Shown: positions 8,543-13,916 of the stretch, in pieces | How the letters are laid out: each line of letters starts with the position of its first letter | Position numbering within the stretch: position 1 is the stretch's first letter | Source of the DNA: Desulfobacterales bacterium | GTDB taxonomy: Bacteria > Desulfobacterota > Desulfobacteria > Desulfobacterales > Desulfosalsimonadaceae | Direction: 5' to 3' | DNA: 13,916 nt | Assembly: GCA_018334855.1 (NCBI GenBank) | Contig: JAGXLE010000010.1 | Coordinates: 1 to 13,916, forward strand | Program-made: the position numbers and the translations under genes | Notes under the pieces: generated by a model | Database searches by the model: none | The model's input: the letters and a program-made list of their open reading frames with translations, nothing else | What the model was told of the DNA's origin: nothing

Positions 8543-10503
8543 TTTCCGCCCACCTTTTTGTGCAGTTCTCTTTTTACCGCCCTGCCCATGGTTTTTAAGG
8601 AATAAGGTTTTTTGATGAACTCTTCGGCTCCAAGCTGCCGGACTTCCCTGACGCGGTAAGATTCCGAAAAGCCGCTTACAATTACCGCTTTCTGCCCGGG
8701 GTTGATTTTTAAAATCTCCTGGTAGGTTTCAAGTCCGTCCATGCCAGGCTCCATGATCATATCGAGTATTACCAGGTCAGCCCCTTTTTCCCTGAGATAT
8801 TGCAGGGCCTCCTTGCCGCCGGCAACCGCGTCCACGTGGTATCCCAGGGATGCCAGTAGGGTATAGGCGATTTCGCGCTGTTCCCTGACATCATCGACAA
8901 CCAGGATCGATTCCCCGCTTCCCTTCAGGTCTTCTTCTGCTTCAGGAGGCTGTTCAGGCTCTGCTTCCCGGCGGTCTGCCGGAAAATAAAGCGTTATGGC
9001 AGTGCCACTGTTTTGCTCGCTTTTGATGTCAATATAGCCGTCGTGGTCTTTTACGGTGCCCCATACCACCGACATACCAAGGCCGGTGCCGCTTCTGCCC
9101 ATTTTCTTTTTGGTATAAAAAGGCTCAAAAACCCTTTCCATGTCCCGGGAAGAAATCCCTGCGCCGGTATCGGAAATCTTTATTTTTATGTATTTTCCTG
9201 CCGGTATGGTTTCATATCCGGTTATCGGGTTGTCAAGAAAAACATTTTCCGTGATTATCTCCACGTTTCCTTTATTCTCGATTGCCTCCACGGCATTGGA
9301 AATAAGGTTCATGATCGTCTTGGATAAATGGACCGGCGAGCCCGTAAGATTTAACAGGTCCTTATCAAGCCTGGTGGTCACCTCCACTTCCGGGTGATAG
9401 GATTTTATCTTAGAATATTCGGGGCTGTTTAAAAATTCGGTAATAATCCGGTTAATATCCACGGTCATTTTGGCCGGAACACCCCTTCTGGCCAGTGTAA
9501 GCAGATCCTGTACAATGGCCACGGCCTTGTTTCCCGATTCACGCATGGTCAGAATCGGCCTTCGCAGAGGACTGCCCTCTGAAAGCTGGGGAAGGATAAG
9601 GTCGGGGTATGTAACTATTGCAGATAAAACATTATTCAGATCATGGGCCACGCCCCCTGCCAGCGTGCCGACCGCCTCCATTTTTTTGGCCCGCTGCAGC
9701 TGGGCTTCAAGCTTTTTTTCCTGTGTCACATCCCTTAGTATAACAAGGGTGGTGTGATGGGAATTCTGGCTGGAAACAGGAACTATTTTAATGGTAATCT
9801 GCTTTGAGTCTATTTCCACGAGTTCGTCGAGCTCGGTTTCTTTGCCGGTGCTTTTGGCTTCTGCGATCCTGCCGAGAATAAGTGCCTGATCAGAAGATTT
9901 AAAAAGCCCGGTAAAATCTGCCGACAGAATCTGTTCTTCCGGCTTGCCCAGTATGGAAAGGGCCGCCGGATTGGCAAAGACAATGGTTGATTGTTCCACG
10001 AGTTCAACCAGCCCTTCAGACATGTTATTTAAGGTGAGTTCATAGTGTTTTTTGGAAGCAAGCAGTTCCTTGGTAATTTCCCTTTCAAACAGGTCTTCGC
10101 CGCCGAATACATGTCCCTTTATTTTTTCTTCCTCTCCCTGCTCTATGTGGTTTATTACAGAAGAAACATAGGCCGAGAGCTTGTCAAAGGGGCCCTTGGC
10201 AATAAATACATCCGCATTGCAGACATCAAAAGAGGCTCCCTTTTCCGCCATAATAGCAGAAAGCACAACAATGAAGCATTTTTCAAGTTCCGGACGGCTT
10301 CTGATAATCTGGCACAGTTTTTCTCCGTTGATGTTTGGCATTACAAGATCGAGAAAAATAACATCGGGCACAGAATTCTCCAGTATCTCCAGGGCAGACA
10401 GACCATCGAGAGCCGTGAATACCTCGCAGCCCTTCTTTTCAAGAAGATCTGACATGAATTTGAGCATCATGGGGTGATTATCGACTACCAGTATTTTTTC
10501 CAT
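8539..10503 (-). CDS. Hybrid sensor histidine kinase (REC-PAS-HisKA-HATPase-REC)
   Basis: A 654-residue soluble kinase without membrane segments. The N-terminal receiver (1-120) has phosphoacceptor Asp52 (FLDLVMP), Ser82 and Lys103, but its acidic pocket reads VDN rather than VDD. A PAS domain covers about 150-262, with no obvious cofactor ligand. The dimerisation domain has GGVAHDLNN, phosphoacceptor His287. The ATPase domain has the N box (Asn403), SDTGAGIS (Asp445), the RVFEPFYTKK F box and GTGLG (472-476). The C-terminal receiver (531-650) has Asp537/Asp538, phosphoacceptor Asp581 and KKPY (Lys632). All key catalytic residues are present. AGGA lies 7 bases before the ATG. It follows the HPt gene by 47 bases and overlaps the hydrolase by 4. 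The N-terminal receiver suggests that another kinase feeds in; the C-terminal receiver probably passes phosphate to the HPt protein. Signal and output are unknown. Confidence 0.93.
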   Translation of the reverse strand: MEKILVVDNHPMMLKFMSDLLEKKGCEVFTALDGLSALEILENSVPDVIFLDLVMPNINGEKLCQIIRSRPELEKCFIVVLSAIMAEKGASFDVCNADVFIAKGPFDKLSAYVSSVINHIEQGEEEKIKGHVFGGEDLFEREITKELLASKKHYELTLNNMSEGLVELVEQSTIVFANPAALSILGKPEEQILSADFTGLFKSSDQALILGRIAEAKSTGKETELDELVEIDSKQITIKIVPVSSQNSHHTTLVILRDVTQEKKLEAQLQRAKKMEAVGTLAGGVAHDLNNVLSAIVTYPDLILPQLSEGSPLRRPILTMRESGNKAVAIVQDLLTLARRGVPAKMTVDINRIITEFLNSPEYSKIKSYHPEVEVTTRLDKDLLNLTGSPVHLSKTIMNLISNAVEAIENKGNVEIITENVFLDNPITGYETIPAGKYIKIKISDTGAGISSRDMERVFEPFYTKKKMGRSGTGLGMSVVWGTVKDHDGYIDIKSEQNSGTAITLYFPADRREAEPEQPPEAEEDLKGSGESILVVDDVREQREIAYTLLASLGYHVDAVAGGKEALQYLREKGADLVILDMIMEPGMDGLETYQEILKINPGQKAVIVSGFSESYRVREVRQLGAEEFIKKPYSLKTMGRAVKRELHKKVGGK

Positions 10504-10531
10504 ACCGTAATCCTGCAGTGTTTGTGGTCAT

Positions 10532-10557
10532 CCTTTTAAGGTGTCCGGCTTTAAAGG
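10532..10557 (-). repeat. Inverted repeat spanning the HPt stop codon
   Basis: CCTTTAAAG (10557-10549 on the minus strand) and CTTAAAAGG (10540-10532) are complementary at 8 of 9 positions around an 8-base loop. The HPt stop codon TAA lies within the left arm. It has no T-run, so it looks more like an intercistronic stability or expression-ratio element than a terminator. Confidence 0.3.
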
Positions 10558-10871
10558 TATCCGGCAAGACGCTCTATTTCATATAACACTTTTTCAATTA
10601 AAGATTCAATATCTATATCTTCCAGGTTTTTAATTGCCGCCTGGAGTTTTTCTCCGTGTGCGGCAATTTCGTTTAACCCGAGATTTACGGCAGCCCCCTT
10701 GAAAGAATGAACGAGTTGCGAGGCCCTTTCTAAATTATTTTCGCTTAGCGCTTCTCTTAGCTGGCCGATCTCCTCTCTTGTGCTGCTGACAAACAGTGCC
10801 AGCAGCTCCCGGAACTCTTCGGGTTCAAGGTTCAGGCGGTCGGCAAGTTCTTTTATTTCGGTATTCTGCAT
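10551..10871 (-). CDS. Histidine phosphotransfer (HPt) domain protein
   Basis: A 106-residue, mostly helical acidic protein consisting of a single HPt domain. ERASQLVHSFKGAAVNLGL (residues 48-67) is the canonical HPt signature: phosphorylatable His55, Lys58, Gly59 and the small residues that pack against a receiver. The family carries phosphate between receiver domains of a relay in the cytoplasm and has no kinase activity. It is the first gene of the minus-strand operon, 47 bases ahead of the hybrid kinase, which makes that kinase's receivers the likely partners. The start ATG has a weak AGAGAG stretch 6 bases upstream. Its promoter should lie in 10872-10990. A TATACT is visible there (10954-10959 on the minus strand), but its best -35 (TTGTCA) is 21 bases away. 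No final DNA-binding regulator is encoded in the window. Confidence 0.9.
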   Translation of the reverse strand: MQNTEIKELADRLNLEPEEFRELLALFVSSTREEIGQLREALSENNLERASQLVHSFKGAAVNLGLNEIAAHGEKLQAAIKNLEDIDIESLIEKVLYEIERLAGYL

Positions 10872-11061
10872 GCGGCTCTCTTTAAGTTAGTATCTAATTG
10901 TCGCTCCCTGCTTACGGCTCCTGTATTTTTTTACCCTCAATATGTTTCGGCAGTATAGCCTGCGGAGTTAAATTTTCTTGACAACACAGCGCCTTTTGAA
11001 TATAGTTAGCACCTTTGATTTTCATAATTTATTAAAATTTAATATAAATCATTTTTTACTT
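10872..11061. promoter_or_regulatory. Divergent control region between the HPt operon and the dsr operon
   Basis: This is a 190-base gene-free stretch serving two operons. It contains the strong rightward promoter at 10978-11006 and, for the leftward operon, only a TATACT (10954-10959, minus strand) with a poorly spaced -35. The rightward leader (11013-11061) is almost pure A/T, with an imperfect palindrome around AAATTT, and has no Shine-Dalgarno sequence before ATG 11062. No binding site of a known regulator was recognised. Confidence 0.5.
10978..11006 (+). promoter_or_regulatory. Near-consensus sigma-70 promoter of the rsbRD-like/dsrMK operon
   Basis: TTGACA (10978-10983), a spacer of exactly 17 bases, and TATAGT (11001-11006). 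This is the strongest promoter seen in the window. Transcription should start near 11013, leaving an AT-rich leader of about 50 bases before ATG 11062. The -35 overlaps TTGTCA on the other strand, so regulators bound here could act on both divergent operons. Confidence 0.75.
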
Positions 11062-11607
11062 ATGGCAAAAAAAACCCGGAATGAGTTTATCGCCTCCCGC
11101 AGGGACAGATGGATAGGAAAATGGCTCGACGCCCTTATGAACACCTATCCGAATGAATCTGCCAGATTTTTCAAAGATACCGCGGATCCGTTTGCAAATC
11201 CTGTGGGTGCGGTTATGAGAAAAGGGATCACCGAGCTTTTCGAAGTGGTGACGGCTGAATCTTACGATCCGCAGGCTGCCTATACAGCCCTTGAGCCCGT
11301 GATCCGGGTGAGGGCAATCCAGGAATTTTCACCGTCTGCGGCCCTGGGTTTTATAACGGAAATAAAGGATATTATAGACCGCGATACTGCCGAAGCCGGT
11401 GCAGGTCAAGCCAGCCGGCAGGATCTGGGTCTGATTGCCGCCAATGCGGACAGGGCTCTGCTGACGGCTTTTGATATTTATGTGGACTGCAAAAAGCATG
11501 TATATAACCTGCGCGCCAGGCAGGCCCGTGACAGTGTAAGGCAGTTGCTTATAAAGAAAGAGCTGATAAGCGAGTTGCCGGATGTTGATCCGGAGCTTAC
11601 AAAATAA
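11062..11607 (+). CDS. RsbRD N-terminal-domain protein at the head of the dsr operon
   Basis: A 181-residue soluble protein. The pattern WLDALMNTYP (21-30), FFKDTADPFANPVG (36-49), IRVRAIQEFSPSAALGFI (81-98) and AFDIYVDCKKHVYNLRARQ (136-154) matches the RsbRD-type N-terminal sensory domain (globin-like fold, from RsbT co-antagonists). No STAS domain follows, so a stressosome scaffold role is unlikely. Such stand-alone proteins are, to my knowledge, found beside dsrM in sulfate reducers; their function is unknown. ATG 11062 was chosen because an upstream TTG at 10978 is the -35 hexamer of the promoter, so it cannot be in the mRNA. No Shine-Dalgarno precedes the ATG, which is unusual for this window; an A-rich downstream box (GCAAAAAAAA) may help. 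dsrM follows after 93 bases. Confidence 0.82.
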   Translation: MAKKTRNEFIASRRDRWIGKWLDALMNTYPNESARFFKDTADPFANPVGAVMRKGITELFEVVTAESYDPQAAYTALEPVIRVRAIQEFSPSAALGFITEIKDIIDRDTAEAGAGQASRQDLGLIAANADRALLTAFDIYVDCKKHVYNLRARQARDSVRQLLIKKELISELPDVDPELTK

Positions 11608-11668
11608 ACAAACAAGGTTAACCGGCAGACCGGCAAGCTGCGGGCAGGCTTTAAATGAGCTCTTCGCC

Positions 11669-11686
11669 CTTTGCGGCCGGGCAAAG
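11669..11686 (+). promoter_or_regulatory. Hairpin just upstream of the dsrM ribosome binding site
   Basis: CTTTGC (11669-11674) and GCAAAG (11681-11686) form a perfect 6-bp stem with a GGCCGG loop, one base before the dsrM Shine-Dalgarno GAGG (11688-11691). It could protect the 5' end of a processed dsrMK message or tune dsrM translation relative to the upstream gene. It has no T-run. Confidence 0.35.
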
Positions 11687-11700
11687 CGAGGTGGTGGTCA

Positions 11701-12702
11701 ATGAACGTAGCGTATTTGTATTCCCTCATTGCAGTCGTGGTTCTCGGACTGATCGCGTATGCGGGTGTGGAAGCGGCGGGACTCGACGTGTTTTTCGGCG
11801 TTGTGATACCTTATCTCGCCCTTATTGTCTTTCTAATAGGGTTTGCAAACAAGATCCTGGACTGGACAAAATCCGCGGTTCCGTTCAAAATTCCTACAAC
11901 TTTCGGTCAGCAGAAAAGCCTTGACTGGATCAAGCACAACAAGTTTGACAGTCCGTATACCACGCCGCAGGTAGTGGTCAGGATGATCCTGGAAATCCTG
12001 CTGTTTAGGTCCCTGTTTAAAAACAGCCGGGTCGGCTTCGGAAAAGGTCAGCGCATTGCCTACAAATGGGTGATCTGGCTTTGGCTCTTTGCGCTTATGT
12101 TTCATTATTCCTTTTTTGTGGTGGTTCTCCGGCACCTGCGGTTTTTTGCCGAACCGGTCCCGTTTTTCGTAAGCTTTCTGGAAAAGATAGACGGCATGCT
12201 CCAGATCCTGCTGCCTCATCTGTTTATTTCCGGAGTGATGCTGCTGGCCGGGGCCCTGCTGCTGCTTCTGCGCCGGGTGTTTCTGCCCAAACTCGTATAT
12301 ATTTCCAGGCCGGCCGATTATTTTCCTTTGTTTTTAATAATCGGCATTGCGGTTACCGGCCTGATGATGCGCTATCTCGACAAGGTCGACGTGGTCCGGG
12401 TCAAGGAGCTGACCATGGGCTTGGCCACCCTTCAGCCGGGCATCCCGGAGGGCGGCATCAACGGACTGTTTTACGTACACCTGTTTTTTGTCTCCATCCT
12501 GGTGGCATATATTCCGTTTTCCAAGATCATGCACATGGGAGGGGTGTTTTTGAGTCCGACCCGGAACCAGGCCAACAACACCCGGGCCAAACGCCATGTC
12601 AACCCCTGGAATTATCCGGTCAAGACCCATACGTATGAAGAGTATGAAGACGAATTCAGAGATAAAATGAAAGAGGCTGGCATTCCAGTTGAAAAGGAGT
12701 AG
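11701..12702 (+). CDS. dsrM: DsrM, cytochrome b subunit of the DsrMKJOP membrane complex
   Basis: A 333-residue NarI-like membrane protein that carries two hemes b and exchanges electrons between the quinone pool or periplasmic DsrJ/DsrO and cytoplasmic DsrK. Six membrane segments are seen: about 3-23, 29-52, 122-146, 166-191, 206-226 and 255-278. Candidate heme ligands in or next to them are His135, His145, His173, His260 and His278. The C-terminal tail (FLSPTRN onward, 283-333) is hydrophilic and should be cytoplasmic beside DsrK. Length is normal for the family. ATG 11701 is preferred over a TTG at 11671 because GAGG lies 9 bases before it and the first membrane helix begins at once. dsrK starts two bases after its stop codon, with its RBS inside the end of dsrM. 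Confidence 0.93.
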   Translation: MNVAYLYSLIAVVVLGLIAYAGVEAAGLDVFFGVVIPYLALIVFLIGFANKILDWTKSAVPFKIPTTFGQQKSLDWIKHNKFDSPYTTPQVVVRMILEILLFRSLFKNSRVGFGKGQRIAYKWVIWLWLFALMFHYSFFVVVLRHLRFFAEPVPFFVSFLEKIDGMLQILLPHLFISGVMLLAGALLLLLRRVFLPKLVYISRPADYFPLFLIIGIAVTGLMMRYLDKVDVVRVKELTMGLATLQPGIPEGGINGLFYVHLFFVSILVAYIPFSKIMHMGGVFLSPTRNQANNTRAKRHVNPWNYPVKTHTYEEYEDEFRDKMKEAGIPVEKE

Positions 12703-12704
12703 CT

Positions 12705-13916
12705 ATGGCAGAAACGCCGAAACCAGAAGAACTGTTTCAAAATATTGACCATACCATGCCAGACGAGGCGTGGGAGGATGTTGCACCGGATCTGTCCCAG
12801 GGCCGGTTTCCCTACCCGACCAAGCCCAAGAACCTGGAATATCTGGACATGCCCACTCCGACAAAAGAGGAGTGGTCCCCGGCAGACGAAGAGTGGCCGA
12901 TTCCCGATAACTGGCAGGAAATTATTCACGAGGGGTTCAAGGACCGGCTGGAAAAGTACCGCTCCTTAAAAATCTTCATGGACGTCTGCGTGCGATGCGG
13001 TGCGTGTGCCGACAAGTGCCACTTTTTTATCGGCACAGGAGATCCCAAAAACATGCCTGTGCTGCGCGCCGAATTGCTGCGCTCGGTTTACCGCAAGGAC
13101 TTTACTACTGCCGGAAAAATCCTGGGAAGGATCAACGGCGGGCGCCCCCTGACAAAACAGGTGCTGAAGGAATGGTTCTCCTATTTTTATCAGTGCACGG
13201 AATGCCGGAGGTGTTCGGTTTATTGTCCCTACGGCATTGATACCGCAGAGATTACCATGATGGGCCGGGAGCTGCTTTCCCTGCTGGGGCTTAACATTAA
13301 CTGGATCCTGGAGCCGGTGGCAAACTGTTTTAAAACCGGCAACCACCTTGGAATACAGCCCCATGCCTTAAAGGAAATGATCGAGTTTTTCTGCGATGAT
13401 ATCGAGGAGATTACAGGGGTCAAGATAGAGCCGACGTTTAACCGCAAAGGGGCCGAAATCCTTTTTATTACACCTTCAGGGGATTATTTTGCAGATCCGG
13501 GTACCTATACGATGATGGGCTACCTGCTGCTGTTTGAACATCTGGGGCTTGACTACACCCTTTCCACCTATGCCTCTGAAGGCGGGAACTTCGGCCTGTT
13601 TACTTCCTCGGAAGCCATGAAGCGCCTTAACGCCAAGATGTTTGCCGAAGCAAAGCGCCTTGGAGTAAAGTGGATACTCGGCGGGGAGTGCGGCCACATG
13701 TGGCGCGTGATTCACCAGTACATGAATACCATGAACGGGCCCCCGGAGTTTGGTGAAACACCGAAATCTCCGATCACGGGAACGGTATTTGAAAACGCGG
13801 CTTCCACAAAGATGGTCCACATTACCGAGTTTACCGCTGACCTGCTCCGGCACAACAAGCTCAAGCTTGATCCGTCCAGAAACGACAACAAGGTGGTCAC
13901 CTATCACGATTCGTGC
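12705..13916 (+). CDS. dsrK: DsrK, iron-sulfur HdrD-like subunit of the DsrMKJOP complex (3' end outside the window)
   Basis: The reading frame is open for 404 codons to the window edge; the family is about 540 residues long, so roughly the last quarter is missing. DsrK is the cytoplasmic catalytic subunit, thought to reduce the DsrC trisulfide using electrons from DsrM. Two 4Fe-4S motifs are present: CVRCGACADKC (Cys95, 98, 101, 105) and CTECRRCSVYCP (Cys164, 167, 170, 174). A cysteine-rich HdrD/CCG-type region then begins with GGECGHMW (Cys329), and the window cuts off right after YHDSC (Cys404), where the catalytic cluster region continues. The first 90 residues are a Pro/Glu/Trp-rich extension typical of DsrK. 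AAGGAG 5 bases before the ATG lies within the dsrM 3' end, so translation is probably coupled. dsrJ, dsrO and dsrP are expected just beyond the edge. Confidence 0.94.
   Translation, partial: MAETPKPEELFQNIDHTMPDEAWEDVAPDLSQGRFPYPTKPKNLEYLDMPTPTKEEWSPADEEWPIPDNWQEIIHEGFKDRLEKYRSLKIFMDVCVRCGACADKCHFFIGTGDPKNMPVLRAELLRSVYRKDFTTAGKILGRINGGRPLTKQVLKEWFSYFYQCTECRRCSVYCPYGIDTAEITMMGRELLSLLGLNINWILEPVANCFKTGNHLGIQPHALKEMIEFFCDDIEEITGVKIEPTFNRKGAEILFITPSGDYFADPGTYTMMGYLLLFEHLGLDYTLSTYASEGGNFGLFTSSEAMKRLNAKMFAEAKRLGVKWILGGECGHMWRVIHQYMNTMNGPPEFGETPKSPITGTVFENAASTKMVHITEFTADLLRHNKLKLDPSRNDNKVVTYHDSC

Noticed and set aside
10978-11061. TTG start of the rsbRD-like gene
   Set aside because: The TTG is the first part of the TTGACA -35 hexamer and lies upstream of the predicted transcription start.
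11671-11700. TTG start for dsrM ten codons upstream
   Set aside because: It sits within the hairpin arm and lacks an SD; ATG 11701 has GAGG and gives the normal family length.
12066-12638. 190-residue frame overlapping dsrM in another phase
   Set aside because: dsrM has clear membrane helices and family features; the alternative is Gly/Arg/Pro-rich shadow.

Overview
The window looks like chromosomal DNA from a sulfate-reducing member of the Desulfobacterota, probably near the Desulfobacterales. The right edge carries dsrM and the first 404 codons of dsrK, which encode the membrane complex that feeds electrons to dissimilatory sulfite reduction. They follow a small gene with an RsbRD-type N-terminal domain. 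Base composition is moderate and most genes have ordinary Shine-Dalgarno sites. The assignment rests on gene content and motifs; no database search was possible.

Layout. Positions 1-309 hold no convincing gene, but contain one half of a dispersed repeat and several GC-rich hairpins. A small alpha/beta hydrolase (310-909, +) converges tail to tail with a class A penicillin-binding protein (920-3283, -). An AT-rich 342-base intergenic region then separates that gene from dnaN (3626-4744, +). dnaN is followed by gyrB (4819-7266, +). The 74 bases between them are almost filled by a palindromic repeat related to the copy at the left edge of the window. A long hairpin begins inside the gyrB stop codon.

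From 7372 to 10871 everything is on the minus strand. An HPt-domain protein, a REC-PAS-HisKA-HATPase-REC hybrid kinase and a glyoxalase II-like metallo-beta-lactamase-fold hydrolase form a compact operon, and kinase and hydrolase overlap by ATGA. An RRM RNA-binding protein then has its own promoter and a structured leader of about 140 nt. A 190-base divergent region (10872-11061) separates the HPt operon from the rsbRD-like gene, dsrM and dsrK on the plus strand. A near-consensus sigma-70 promoter (TTGACA, 17 bp, TATAGT) lies there and drives the dsr side.

How they work together. PBP1A, beta clamp and gyrase B are housekeeping genes for wall synthesis, replication and supercoiling. dsrMK are central to respiratory sulfate reduction. 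The HPt/hybrid-kinase operon is a phosphorelay cassette without a DNA-binding output in view. Its position back to back with the dsr operon, plus the RsbRD-like gene at the head of that operon, suggests signal-dependent control of Dsr expression or activity. That link is an inference from gene order only.
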